Positions 25,609 through 34,865 of a DNA stretch of 64,000 bases are shown piece by piece. The stretch lies in NCBI GenBank assembly GCA_020630595.1, contig JAHDBC010000009.1, positions 1 through 64,000 on the forward strand. Reading direction: 5' to 3'. Position 1 is the stretch's first letter, and each line of letters starts with the position of its first letter. The translations under genes were made by a program, and so were the position numbers. The stretch is from Planktomarina sp. (GTDB lineage: Bacteria > Pseudomonadota > Alphaproteobacteria > Rhodobacterales > Rhodobacteraceae). The notes under the pieces were generated by a model. It searched no databases. It saw only the letters and a program-made list of their open reading frames with translations, and was not told the DNA's origin.

Positions 25609-25655
25609 GGAACGGACCTTTGGCTTTGGGCGATGCTGGCAATTTGTCAGATGAT

Positions 25656-25684
25656 CGCTTACCCAGCGGGGCAAGACGCGTCAA
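25656..25684 (-). promoter_or_regulatory. Predicted trpS promoter
   Basis: On the minus strand TTGACG (25679-25684) and TAAGCG (25656-25661) are spaced by 17 bp in the 88-bp divergent gap, about 48 bp ahead of the trpS start. The -10 is weak. Confidence 0.35.
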
Positions 25685-25696
25685 GGAAACTGCCCC

Positions 25697-26368
25697 ATGT
25701 CACCAAACACTCCTGCTGTGAACACGTTGCCCGTGTCCGTGATCCTGTTGTTTTTGCCCATGGTGGTGGTCGAAGGCTACTTTGCCGGTGCCGAAGCAGG
25801 GCTTTGGGGTGCCTTTGACACGCGGCTGACGGTGATCCGTGATTATGCTGTGATCCCCGAACTGGTCAGTGCGTTGATCAATGCCGGCTATTGGAATCTG
25901 GATCTGTTCTTGCCTTTCGTGACCCACCCGTTTGTGCACAGCAGTTTTCTGAACGCTGTCTTTGCGGGTGTTTTGTTGCTGGCGATGGGTAAATTCGTGG
26001 GCGAAGCGATGGGGGATCTGGCAATCGCGGTGATCTTCTTTGCCTCTGCGATCATGGGGGCTTTGGCCTATCTGATCCTGTTGCCAGACACATATCCCGT
26101 GTTTGGCGGGTTCCCAGCGGTTTATGGGCTGATCGGGGCGTTCACCTTTGTGCGGTTTTCAGATGCGAACGGGTTGAAACAGCAACAGATGATGGCGTTT
26201 CAGCTTTTGGCGTTTCTGATGGTGCTGAACCTTGTGTTCACATTTGTCTTTGGGGGGCCGAACACATGGATGGCCGATCTGGTTGGGGCGCTGACCGGAT
26301 TTTTCCTGGCTGCGGCCCTGAACCCCGGCGGGATTGATCAGGTGATCAAGACCCTGCGCCGCCGTTAG
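25697..26368 (+). CDS. Rhomboid-like membrane protein lacking catalytic residues
   Basis: 223 residues with about six to seven membrane segments arranged as in bacterial rhomboids. The TM2-like HPFVHSSFLNAVFAG segment matches the rhomboid H-x-x-x-H-x-x-x-x-N pattern. In the TM4 position the catalytic G-x-S-G is replaced by GGFPAVYG, and the TM6 His is replaced by Asp (MADLVGALTGFF). It is therefore probably an inactive rhomboid, perhaps a chaperone or membrane-protein binder. The 3' end overlaps murJ by 4 bp, convergently. Confidence 0.7.
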   Translation: MSPNTPAVNTLPVSVILLFLPMVVVEGYFAGAEAGLWGAFDTRLTVIRDYAVIPELVSALINAGYWNLDLFLPFVTHPFVHSSFLNAVFAGVLLLAMGKFVGEAMGDLAIAVIFFASAIMGALAYLILLPDTYPVFGGFPAVYGLIGAFTFVRFSDANGLKQQQMMAFQLLAFLMVLNLVFTFVFGGPNTWMADLVGALTGFFLAAALNPGGIDQVIKTLRRR

Positions 26369-27903
26369 CGCCGCAAGCCCGATTTCAACTCGCGCAAGCT
26401 GAACGCGCCCAGCGCCTGGCCTGCCACCGCATAGCTGGCCATGCCAAGCGCGACCAACGCCAGCAGGCCCAGATAGCGAAGCCGGGCGGCTGACAGCATA
26501 TCCCCCATCCCAAGGGCCGCCCCATACAGCACCACGCCCATCACGCCACTTGCCAACACAATCCGCCACCACCGTGATTTGAATTGTGCATCGACCCCTG
26601 CGGCCTGCCCCATGGACCGGCTGCCCCACCACAAACAAACCAGCATGGCCCAACCCGCAACGGTCGCGCCGATGGCCGCCGCAATGAACCCCACAAAGGG
26701 GGCAAGCCCCACGGCCAAGCCGAAATTCACGACCATGGCCACAAGCGCGTAGCGAAACGGGGATTTGGTATCTTCGCGGGCGAAAAACAGCGGCTGCAAA
26801 ACCTTTTGCAACACAAATGCCGGCAATCCCAAACCATAGACGGCACAAGCCAACGCGGTGGCAGCCGTGTCAGCGGCGGTGAAACTGCCGCGTTCGAACA
26901 AGACGGAAATCAACGGACCCGGGATCACGGCCAATGCCACAGCACAGGGCACGGTCAAGGCCAGCGCAATTTCCGCCGCGCGGTTCAGCGCGTCTTGCGA
27001 TCCATCCACATCTGCCGCCGCCAACTTGCGCGACAGGTCCGGCAAAAGCACGATCCCGATGGCAATGCCAACGACGCCCAGCGGTAACTGATACAGACGG
27101 TCCGCATAATACAGCCACGCATTCGCGCCTTCGAAATAACTGGCCACGTTGCGCCCGATCAACAGGTTGATCTGCACGACCCCCCCAGCGAGGGCAGCGG
27201 GGGCCGCAATGATCGCCAATCGTTTCAGTTCCGGCGTCAAAACGGGGCGACGTGGCACCAGCGATATACCGGCCCGCCTGGCCGCCCACCACACCAGCGC
27301 CAGCTGCGCCATACCGCCAAGGGGCACGGTCCACGCCAGTGTCAGGCCGATATCCCAACCGGCCGCGGCCCCAACAATCATCGCTGCGATGAACAAGACA
27401 TTCAGCAACACCGGGGCCGCCGCCGCCGCGCGGAAATACCCGGCGGCATTCAACACCCCAGATGCCAATGCAGCCAGCGAAATGAACAGGATATAGGGAA
27501 ATGCGATCCGGCCAAATTGCACCGTCAGATCAAACCGTTCATCCCCCACAAACCCGCTGGCCATCAGCCACACCAGCCACGGCATGGCGATCATGGCAAC
27601 AATGGAAAACACCGTCAGCACAAGGGCCATGCCGGAAAACGCATCGCGTGCGAAATCCTCTGCCCCCTGCCCGGATTGCAGCTTTTTGGAAAACATCGGC
27701 ACAAAGGCCATGTTGAACGCGCCTTCGGCGAAGAACCGGCGAAACAGATTCGGCAGGGAAAATGCCAGAAAGAATGCCTCTGCCACCGGGCCGGCCCCAA
27801 GGAATGCGGCGATCATGATATCGCGGGCGAACCCGAAAATACGCGACATCATGGTCCACGCGCCCACGGTCACAAAGCCGCGCATCAGTCGGATCGGGTT
27901 CAT
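26365..27903 (-). CDS. murJ: Lipid II flippase MurJ
   Basis: 512-residue MATE-like flippase of 14 membrane segments (MviN family) that moves lipid II across the inner membrane for peptidoglycan synthesis. Conserved segments include GFARDIMIAAFLGAGPVAEAFFLAFSLPNLFRRFFAEGAFN near the N-terminus and NAWLYYADRLYQLPLGVVGIAIGIVLLPDLSRKL. It overlaps glnD by 4 nt (ATGA), a pairing seen in other alphaproteobacteria. Confidence 0.96.
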   Translation of the reverse strand: MNPIRLMRGFVTVGAWTMMSRIFGFARDIMIAAFLGAGPVAEAFFLAFSLPNLFRRFFAEGAFNMAFVPMFSKKLQSGQGAEDFARDAFSGMALVLTVFSIVAMIAMPWLVWLMASGFVGDERFDLTVQFGRIAFPYILFISLAALASGVLNAAGYFRAAAAAPVLLNVLFIAAMIVGAAAGWDIGLTLAWTVPLGGMAQLALVWWAARRAGISLVPRRPVLTPELKRLAIIAAPAALAGGVVQINLLIGRNVASYFEGANAWLYYADRLYQLPLGVVGIAIGIVLLPDLSRKLAAADVDGSQDALNRAAEIALALTVPCAVALAVIPGPLISVLFERGSFTAADTAATALACAVYGLGLPAFVLQKVLQPLFFAREDTKSPFRYALVAMVVNFGLAVGLAPFVGFIAAAIGATVAGWAMLVCLWWGSRSMGQAAGVDAQFKSRWWRIVLASGVMGVVLYGAALGMGDMLSAARLRYLGLLALVALGMASYAVAGQALGAFSLRELKSGLRR

Positions 27904-30635
27904 GACAGTGCCTGTTCCGCGCCACGGGCAATGGCATCGCGCAGCTTGTTTTCCAGGGCCTGTTGTTTGGATTTGGAATAGTATTTCAGGCCAAACATGT
28001 CTTTGACATAGAACGTGTCGACGACCTGTTCGCCATAGGTTGCGATGACCGCATTGGCCACATTCACATTCATCGAATGCAACGTGCGCGTCAGATCATA
28101 CAAAAGCCCCGGGCGGTCGCGGGTGTCGACTTCGATGATCGTGTAAATTTCGGACCCATCGTTATCAAAGGTGATCGACGTGGGCACCGTAAATGGCTTT
28201 TCGCGTTTCTTCAGCTTGTCTTTCTTGACCATTGCGTCACGCGCCACAACCAACCCTTTCAGGGTCTTGTGGATCATCGTTTCCAATCCAACCTCGCGGT
28301 CCAGATCATAGGGCGCACCGTGCTGGTCCTGGATCCAGAAGGCAGCGGTCACATATCCATCTTTCGACGTAAACGTCCGGGCATCCACGACGTTGGCGCC
28401 GACCAGCGCAAGCGCACCGGTTATGCGGCTGAAAATGCCCGGATGATCTGCCATGGCGAATTGCGCCCGTGTTGCGTCGCGGTCTTCGTCTTGTACCAGA
28501 TGCACCCGAATTTCATCTTCGGGCAATTCGCGCAGCATTCGCGCAAATTCGACATGGGCCGTGACGTGCAGGCCCTGCCAGTAAGGCGGGTAATGGCGAT
28601 TGGTTTCACGGCGCAGGTCTTTTTCGGCCCAATCAGACAGCGCAGCCCGCAGGTTGCGTTTGGCTTCTGCGCCACGGTTTTGCCGCGTCAAATCTTCCAA
28701 ACCGTTTTCAAGCGCGCGGCGTGTTTGCCGGTACAGGGCCCGGATCAGCGATGCTTTCCAATTGTTCCACACGCCCGGACCGACGCCCGAAATATCACAC
28801 ACGGTCAGAACGGTCAGCAGATCAAGCCGTTTGACCGTTTCCACCGCTTTGGCGAAATCGCGCACTGTGCGGGGGTCTGCGATATCGCGTTTTTGGGCCA
28901 TGTCCGACATCAAAAGATGGTGGCGCACCAGCCATTCGACCGTTTCAGAATCAGCTTTGTTCAACCCCAATCGCGGTGCAACCGTGCGCACGATCCGCGC
29001 ACCCAAAATCGAATGATCTTCGTCGCGGCCTTTGCCGATGTCATGCAGCAACAGGGCGATATACAGAACCTTGCGGTTCAACCCGTTTTCCAGAATGCCG
29101 GACGCAACGGGCAATTCTTCGACCAGTTCCCCCCGTTCAATCCGCGCCAGATGGCTGATGGTTTGGATGGTGTGTTCGTCCACGGTATAGCTGTGATACA
29201 TATTGAACTGCATCATCGCGACGATGGGTTCGAATTCGGGGATAAAGGCCGCCAGAACGCCCAGTTCATTCATCCGCCGCAACGCCCGTTCGGGATTGCC
29301 ATGTTTCAAAAGCAAGTCCAGAAAGATGCGCACAGCTTCTTTTGACGTGCGCATGTCTGCATCGATCAAATGCAGGTTAGACGCCACAAGCCGCATCGCT
29401 TGCGGATGGATCAGATAGCCCGTGCGCATGCCTTCTTCGAAGATGCGCAACAGGTTCAGCTTGTCCGCCAAAAAGGACGCGTCGTCTTTGATCACCAGCC
29501 TGTTCTTGCGCACATCGTACAGATCACGCACTTTCTTGCGACGCCGGAACAGGTTCGACAGCAAGGGTTCGCTTTTCAGATGCGCGTCTTCCATTGCTGT
29601 CAAAAAGATACGCGTCAGTTCCCCCACAGTGGTGGCATGGCGGAAATAGGCCTGCATGAAATGTTCGACTGCCCGCCGGCCGGATCGGTCTTCGAACCCC
29701 ATCCGGTCCGCAACTTCGACCTGCAAATCAAACGTCAGCTGGTCCACGGCCCGCCCAGTGATCAGGTGCAGGTGGCATCGCACCGCCCACAGGAAATCTT
29801 CGGCCGCGACGAATGTATCGAATTCTGCACGGGTAAACACGTTCAGATCCACCAGATCGGCCGCATCCGAAACATTGTGAACGTATTTGCCAATCCAGAA
29901 CAGTGATTGCAAATCCCGCAGGCCGCCCTTGCCTTCTTTGACGTTGGGTTCGACCACGTAGCGTTGACCGCCCTGTTTGGTGTGACGGTTCGCACGTTCT
30001 GCCAGCTTGGCTTCGATGAAATCCGGCGCGGTTGATGCAAACAAATCATCCCGCAGGCGCTGCTGCAGTTCAGCGGAAACAGACTCGTCTCCCAACAGAT
30101 GGCGTTTTTCAACCAAAGACGTGCGGATCGTATAATCTTCGCGGCCCAGTTGGATACATTCTTTGATCGTGCGTGTGGCGTGCCCGACTTTCAGCTTCAG
30201 GTCCCACAAAAGATACAGCAGCGCTTCGATCACTTGCTTTGTTTCGTCTGACGACGTGCGCCGCGACAAAAACAACAGGTCCACATCAGACTGTGGGGCC
30301 ATTTCACGCCGCCCATAGCCGCCGACAGCCACGATCGAAAATCCGGCAAGATCTGTCTGCTGTTCGGATTTCAGCGCGAACGCGAAAGACGCAGAAACCA
30401 GACAATCGGTCAAAAACGCATAGGATCGCGTGGCAGGGCGGGATTGCGTGGGCGCCGTCGCAAAGGATGCAGCAATCTGGGCCATGCCAGATTTACGCGC
30501 CGTGGCCAGCAACGCCCGGGCGTCCGATCGTGTTTCGACCTGATTGAGTTCTGCGAGTAGGGATGCTTGGTCAAAAATGTCAGCCGCCGGACAAATCAAA
30601 TCATCCGGCGGCTGTACAAAAGGTGTGGGTGTCAC
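27900..30635 (-). CDS. glnD: Bifunctional PII uridylyltransferase/uridylyl-removing enzyme
   Basis: 911 residues. Nucleotidyltransferase motif GGYGRREMAPQSDVDLLFL (residues 105-123, with Asp117 and Asp119 as metal ligands), an HD hydrolase domain (HDIGKGRDEDHS near 527) and two C-terminal ACT domains (about 730-800 and 840-905) that sense glutamine. It adds and removes UMP on PII proteins to report nitrogen status. The start is a GTG at 30635, one base after the upstream stop, so translation is probably coupled. The stop overlaps murJ. Confidence 0.96.
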   Translation of the reverse strand: MTPTPFVQPPDDLICPAADIFDQASLLAELNQVETRSDARALLATARKSGMAQIAASFATAPTQSRPATRSYAFLTDCLVSASFAFALKSEQQTDLAGFSIVAVGGYGRREMAPQSDVDLLFLSRRTSSDETKQVIEALLYLLWDLKLKVGHATRTIKECIQLGREDYTIRTSLVEKRHLLGDESVSAELQQRLRDDLFASTAPDFIEAKLAERANRHTKQGGQRYVVEPNVKEGKGGLRDLQSLFWIGKYVHNVSDAADLVDLNVFTRAEFDTFVAAEDFLWAVRCHLHLITGRAVDQLTFDLQVEVADRMGFEDRSGRRAVEHFMQAYFRHATTVGELTRIFLTAMEDAHLKSEPLLSNLFRRRKKVRDLYDVRKNRLVIKDDASFLADKLNLLRIFEEGMRTGYLIHPQAMRLVASNLHLIDADMRTSKEAVRIFLDLLLKHGNPERALRRMNELGVLAAFIPEFEPIVAMMQFNMYHSYTVDEHTIQTISHLARIERGELVEELPVASGILENGLNRKVLYIALLLHDIGKGRDEDHSILGARIVRTVAPRLGLNKADSETVEWLVRHHLLMSDMAQKRDIADPRTVRDFAKAVETVKRLDLLTVLTVCDISGVGPGVWNNWKASLIRALYRQTRRALENGLEDLTRQNRGAEAKRNLRAALSDWAEKDLRRETNRHYPPYWQGLHVTAHVEFARMLRELPEDEIRVHLVQDEDRDATRAQFAMADHPGIFSRITGALALVGANVVDARTFTSKDGYVTAAFWIQDQHGAPYDLDREVGLETMIHKTLKGLVVARDAMVKKDKLKKREKPFTVPTSITFDNDGSEIYTIIEVDTRDRPGLLYDLTRTLHSMNVNVANAVIATYGEQVVDTFYVKDMFGLKYYSKSKQQALENKLRDAIARGAEQALS

Positions 30636-30636
30636 G

Positions 30637-31827
30637 TTAGGAACCGAAGCCTCCGAACCCGGCGGGGGCAGCGTCGATCACGACAACCTGATTTCCGCGG
30701 ATGGTCGCAATGGCAAGGCTGCGGGTGATGCGCCCGTTGGCGTCCCACCGGAACGGGCCAGTGGCCCCTTCAAACCCACGCGACCGGGTCAAACCCGCAC
30801 CCGACAAGGGTTGACGCCCGCCAGCAGCCAAAGATGCGGCCACCGCTGCGACACCATCGAACGCAAGCGATGCCAATTGGTGCGGCGCCTGGCCATAGGT
30901 GCTGGAATACCGGTTGCGGAATGCGGCATCACGTGCCTGATTTGGCAGCGCGAACCAGCCACCCTGAATGCCCGGCAAGGCAAAGCCCTGTGGTGCGGCA
31001 TCCCAGCGTGTTGTGCCTGCATATTGTACGGTTGACGGGTTCACGCCTGCCTCTGGCAGAAGCTGTGCCAAAAAGGGCAGACCGCCTGCGGGGCTGGATG
31101 TCAAAATCACAACGTCAATCCCGTTTGCCGATGACCGGCCTGCCGCACGGTTCACAGCCGCCTGCAAGGATTGCTGGTTCAAATCAAACCCTTCAGACGC
31201 AGCGCTGATTCCGGCGCGGGCCAGCGCGGCTTCGACAGCGGCTTTGGCCTGTTGTTCGGCCGTGTCATTGGCATGCACGACCAAGGCGCGTTTCTTGCCC
31301 TGCGATGCGGCAAAACTGACAAGCCGGTTTGCCGTGTTTTCGAATGTGTTGCCCAGAACATAGACGTTGCCACCCGCGACCCGTGTGTTGTTGGACAGGG
31401 TCAACACGTTGATCCCCGCAGGCGCAACAGCCCGGCCCACCGCAACGGCGTTGTCTGCAAACAACGGCCCGATGATGATATCAGCGCCTTCCGCCACGGC
31501 CTGCGTCGCCACAGCGACGGATTGGGCTTCTGTGCCTTGGGTGTCATAGACTTTCAGTTCGATAGAGACGTTTTCACCGGCATCCGCAATCGCCATGCGG
31601 GCCGCGTTTTCAGCATTTTGTGCAATCGTGCGCACCCCTGCCGTGGACGACCCTTTTGGCACCAACAGGGCCACCTGTGCGGTTTTGGACCCGCCGCCGA
31701 TCCCCAATGTTGCCAAAGGATTTTCGACCTGAGGCAGTTCATCACACGCAGCAGTGAACAACAGCACGGCGCTGGCCGCGATTGCTTTGCTCGTGCGTCC
31801 TGCAGACGACAAGATACGGAATACCAT
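30637..31827 (-). CDS. LpoA-like lipoprotein (penicillin-binding protein activator)
   Basis: 396 residues. A signal peptide ends in a lipobox (LLFTAAC, Cys28), so it is a lipoprotein. The rest has the periplasmic-binding-protein type 1 (Leu/Ile/Val-binding) fold: VALLVPKGSSTAGVRTIAQNAENAARMAIADAG ... IIIGPLFADNAVAVGR. This architecture matches the C-terminal half of LpoA, which activates PBP1a; the TPR-like N-terminal half is absent, as usual in alphaproteobacteria. The rsmI and yraN genes next door mirror the E. coli rsmI-lpoA-yraN cluster. It precedes glnD by one base. Confidence 0.8.
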   Translation of the reverse strand: MVFRILSSAGRTSKAIAASAVLLFTAACDELPQVENPLATLGIGGGSKTAQVALLVPKGSSTAGVRTIAQNAENAARMAIADAGENVSIELKVYDTQGTEAQSVAVATQAVAEGADIIIGPLFADNAVAVGRAVAPAGINVLTLSNNTRVAGGNVYVLGNTFENTANRLVSFAASQGKKRALVVHANDTAEQQAKAAVEAALARAGISAASEGFDLNQQSLQAAVNRAAGRSSANGIDVVILTSSPAGGLPFLAQLLPEAGVNPSTVQYAGTTRWDAAPQGFALPGIQGGWFALPNQARDAAFRNRYSSTYGQAPHQLASLAFDGVAAVAASLAAGGRQPLSGAGLTRSRGFEGATGPFRWDANGRITRSLAIATIRGNQVVVIDAAPAGFGGFGS

Positions 31828-31898
31828 GGTAAATGTGCCTCCCTCGGCATACTAGTTTTGCCAGACTTATAAACGATCATCCGAAAGGGGACCAGAGG

Positions 31899-32768
31899 GT
31901 GACCATCCAACAGACCAGTCTGGAACCGGGGCTTTACGTGGTTGCAACGCCCATAGGGTCATCGCGCGACATCACGCTTCGCGCATTGGATGTATTGGCC
32001 AGTGCTGATGTGCTGGTTGCCGAAGACACACGCACCCTGCGCAAACTGTTGGAATTGCATGGAATCCATTTGGGGCAGCGCAGGCTTTGGTCGTATCACG
32101 ACCACAGCGGCGGGGCGGACCGAACACGGATCGTCAAGGCCATCCAAGACGGGCAATCCGTTGCCTATACATCCGATGCGGGCACGCCAATGATTGCAGA
32201 CCCGGGCTATCAGCTGGTGCAGGATGTGCTGGCCCATGATCTGGCGGTGACATCGGCCCCCGGCCCCAGCGCCGCAATCAACGCCTTGGTTCTGGGGGGG
32301 ATGCCCACGGACCAATTCCATTTTGCCGGCTTTTTGCCCCCGCAAGATGCAGCCCGGCGCACCGCGCTGACAGGATTAAAGGGCATCGCTGCCACCGCCG
32401 TTGTCTATGAAACCCCCAAACGGTTGTCCGCCATGCTGACGGCGATTGCAGCCGTATACGGCGCGGACCATCCCATTGCCGTGTGCCGCGAAATGACCAA
32501 ACGGTTTGAAACCGTGACCCGTGGCACCGCGCAGGCCGTTCTGGATCAGATCCCGGAGATGACGTTGAAAGGCGAAATTGTTTTGCTGATCGGCCCAATG
32601 ACCCAGAACGATTCGTCGGAAGATGCGATTGATGACGCGCTGCGCAACGCATTGTTAACCCTGCGCGTGAAAGATGCCGCCAACGCCGTGGCCGGTGCCA
32701 TGGGACTGCCAAAGCGGGATGTGTATCAACGGGCCCTTGCCCTGGCGCAAAAGGATGACAGCACGTGA
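31899..32768 (+). CDS. rsmI: 16S rRNA 2'-O-ribose C1402 methyltransferase
   Basis: 289 residues of the tetrapyrrole-methylase fold: LYVVATPIGSSRDITLRALDVLASADVLVAEDTR, DAGTPMIADPGYQLV and TSAPGPSAAINALVLGG are RsmI hallmarks. It methylates the 2'-OH of C1402 in 16S rRNA. The start is a GTG at 31899 preceded by AAAGGGGACCAGAGG; the longer frame from 31833 crosses the divergent promoter. The stop overlaps yraN by 4 nt (GTGA). Confidence 0.94.
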   Translation: MTIQQTSLEPGLYVVATPIGSSRDITLRALDVLASADVLVAEDTRTLRKLLELHGIHLGQRRLWSYHDHSGGADRTRIVKAIQDGQSVAYTSDAGTPMIADPGYQLVQDVLAHDLAVTSAPGPSAAINALVLGGMPTDQFHFAGFLPPQDAARRTALTGLKGIAATAVVYETPKRLSAMLTAIAAVYGADHPIAVCREMTKRFETVTRGTAQAVLDQIPEMTLKGEIVLLIGPMTQNDSSEDAIDDALRNALLTLRVKDAANAVAGAMGLPKRDVYQRALALAQKDDST

Positions 32769-33118
32769 CCCAGCCGGCCACCAATTATCTTTCAGGGTTG
32801 GTGGCCGAAGACCGCGTGGCACAGGTGTATCTGGGCAAAGGGTACACCCTGCGACATACGCGGTGGCGTGCGGTTGGCGGGGAACTGGATCTTGTCTTGT
32901 TTCACCGGGGCACACTCATCTTTTGCGAGGTCAAGCAGGCCCGAACCTTTGACGCTGCATCAGAACGGGTGACGGGCCTGAAACAACACCGTTTGATGCG
33001 CACGGCGCAGGCCTATCTGGCGAAACATGAACTGGATCAATCCACGGACATGCGATTTGACGTGGCGCTGGTCGATCAGACAGGTGCCATCGACATCTTC
33101 GAAAACGCATTCATTTGA
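32765..33118 (+). CDS. YraN family (UPF0102) nuclease-like protein
   Basis: 117 residues. The endonuclease-like fold shows Glu-Leu-Asp in GGELDLVLFHRGTLIFCEVKQA (E-x-D ... E-V-K, the PD-(D/E)XK-type triad). The cellular role is unknown, but the gene usually sits with rsmI. Starts with GTG overlapping the rsmI stop. Followed 71 bp later by gshB. Confidence 0.88.
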   Translation: MTQPATNYLSGLVAEDRVAQVYLGKGYTLRHTRWRAVGGELDLVLFHRGTLIFCEVKQARTFDAASERVTGLKQHRLMRTAQAYLAKHELDQSTDMRFDVALVDQTGAIDIFENAFI

Positions 33119-33189
33119 TCTAACCTTCTGCATCTTGCAGCCGCCCCGCCCCAGTGCCATTTACCAAGAACCAGTCGAAAGGACAGATC

Positions 33190-34134
33190 ATGGCCCTGCG
33201 CGTTGCATTCCAGATGGACCCCATCGAAACCGTCGACATCGATGCCGACAGCAGTTTCCGCCTTGCGCTGGAAGCGCAGTCCTTGGGCCATGACATCTAT
33301 TATTATACGCCCGATATGTTGGCCGTCGAAGAAGGGCGCGTCACCGCGAAGGGCCGCAAGATGACGCTGCGCCGCGAACGGGGCAACCACGTTGATCTGG
33401 GTTCTATGGAACATTTGGATCTGCATGGGTTCGATGTGATCTGGCTGCGTCAGGACCCACCATTTGACATGGGATATGTGACGACAACGCATCTGTTGGA
33501 TTTGCTTGCCGGGGATGCGCTGGTCGTCAACGATCCATTCTGGGTGCGCAACTATCCCGAAAAACTGCTGATGTTGCAGTTCCCTGATCTGATCCCGCCA
33601 ACCACCATCGCGCGTGATCTGGACACGTTGAAAGCGTTTCGTGCCAAACATGGGGACGTTATCGTCAAACCCCTGTATGGCAACGGCGGGGCTGGCGTGT
33701 TTCGTCTGACGCCCGATGATCGCAACATCGCATCGCTGCATGAAATGTTCACGGGCATCAATCGGGAACCGCTGATCATTCAGAAATTCCTGCCCGATGT
33801 CAGCAATGGCGACAAACGGGTGATCCTTGTGGACGGCGACCCGATTGGCGCGATCAACCGTGTGCCTGCCGAAGGGGAAACCCGGTCCAACATGCACGTT
33901 GGGGGGCGGCCGGAACCGGTTGCGCTGACAGACCGTGATATCGAAATCTGCAAGGCCATTGGCCCCTTGCTGCGCGAAAAAGGTCAGGTGTTCGTGGGGA
34001 TCGACGTGATTGGCGACTATCTGACGGAAATCAATGTGACCTCTCCAACAGGTATTCAAGAATTAGAACGGTTTGATGGGGTTAATGTGGCTGGCGCGAT
34101 TTGGGATGCGATCCAGCGTCGACTGGACGCCTAA
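33190..34134 (+). CDS. gshB: Glutathione synthetase
   Basis: 314 residues of the ATP-grasp family: FDVIWLRQDPPFDMGYVTTTHLLD, VVNDPFWVRNYPEKLLMLQFPDLIPPT, IVKPLYGNGGAGVFRL and TEINVTSPTGIQEL. It joins gamma-glutamylcysteine and glycine to make glutathione. AAAGGA precedes the ATG at 33190; the longer frame is rejected. Its product is the substrate for the GST in this window. Confidence 0.96.
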   Translation: MALRVAFQMDPIETVDIDADSSFRLALEAQSLGHDIYYYTPDMLAVEEGRVTAKGRKMTLRRERGNHVDLGSMEHLDLHGFDVIWLRQDPPFDMGYVTTTHLLDLLAGDALVVNDPFWVRNYPEKLLMLQFPDLIPPTTIARDLDTLKAFRAKHGDVIVKPLYGNGGAGVFRLTPDDRNIASLHEMFTGINREPLIIQKFLPDVSNGDKRVILVDGDPIGAINRVPAEGETRSNMHVGGRPEPVALTDRDIEICKAIGPLLREKGQVFVGIDVIGDYLTEINVTSPTGIQELERFDGVNVAGAIWDAIQRRLDA

Positions 34135-34139
34135 CCCCG

Positions 34140-34865
34140 TCACCCGCGCCCGACAAAGGGCATGCCATTGGCCATAATTGTCATCTGCAACACGTTCGCT
34201 TCTAACGGCAATTCGGCCATATGGACCACGGCATTTGCTGCCGCTTGCACATCCATTGTGGGCAATGGGTCTTCCCCACGATCCGCCCGGCGCTGTTGCA
34301 GATCGACGACCATATCGGTCCTGGCATGGCCAATATCAATTTGACCACACGCAATATCAAACGGCCGCCCATCCAACGAAAGTGCCTTCGTCATGCCAGA
34401 AATCGCATGCTTCGACGTTGTGTAGCACACAGACCCATGGATCGGGGTCTGTGCGGAAAGGGACCCGTTGTTGATGATCCTGCCGCCTTGCGGGGTTTGT
34501 CCGCGCATGACACGAAAGGCGGCTTGAGCCACCAAAAACATGCCTTTCACATTGACGTCCATAACCTGAACGAAATCGTCAAAATCGAGAGTGTCAATCG
34601 TTCCAGAAGGCCCGAACATCCCCGCGTTGTTGAACACGCAATTCAGATGCCCGACGTCTGCGATGAAATCCGTAAACACTCGGGCCACGTCATCGGGTTG
34701 GGTCACATCGCCCGGCAACACAGTTGCCGCACGCCCCTGCGCGAACGCGTGCAGGGCGGCGGCATCACGGGCCATCAGGCCCACATGCCATCCATGATCC
34801 CAAAATACTTTGGCCGTTGCGGCACCGATACCTTTGGACGCGCCTGTGATTAGAACGGTTTTCAT
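34140..34865 (-). CDS. Short-chain dehydrogenase/reductase
   Basis: 241 residues. Classical SDR pattern: cofactor loop TGASKGIG (7-14), NNAG near 78-81, catalytic Ser in NGSLSAQ and the YTTSK Tyr-x-x-x-Lys pair. A likely NAD(P)-dependent oxidoreductase; the substrate is unknown. The start overlaps the helicase stop by 4 nt (ATGA), an odd partner for a metabolic enzyme. The gshB gene ends 5 bp away on the other strand. Confidence 0.87.
   Translation of the reverse strand: MKTVLITGASKGIGAATAKVFWDHGWHVGLMARDAAALHAFAQGRAATVLPGDVTQPDDVARVFTDFIADVGHLNCVFNNAGMFGPSGTIDTLDFDDFVQVMDVNVKGMFLVAQAAFRVMRGQTPQGGRIINNGSLSAQTPIHGSVCYTTSKHAISGMTKALSLDGRPFDIACGQIDIGHARTDMVVDLQQRRADRGEDPLPTMDVQAAANAVVHMAELPLEANVLQMTIMANGMPFVGRG

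Noticed and set aside
27963-29345. 460-residue open frame on the plus strand
   Set aside because: It lies entirely antisense to glnD, whose motifs are intact. The composition (His/Gln/Arg-rich, no domain pattern) is what the reverse frame of GC-rich coding DNA gives.
33076-34059. 327-residue open frame on the minus strand
   Set aside because: Antisense shadow of gshB; no ribosome site or domain.
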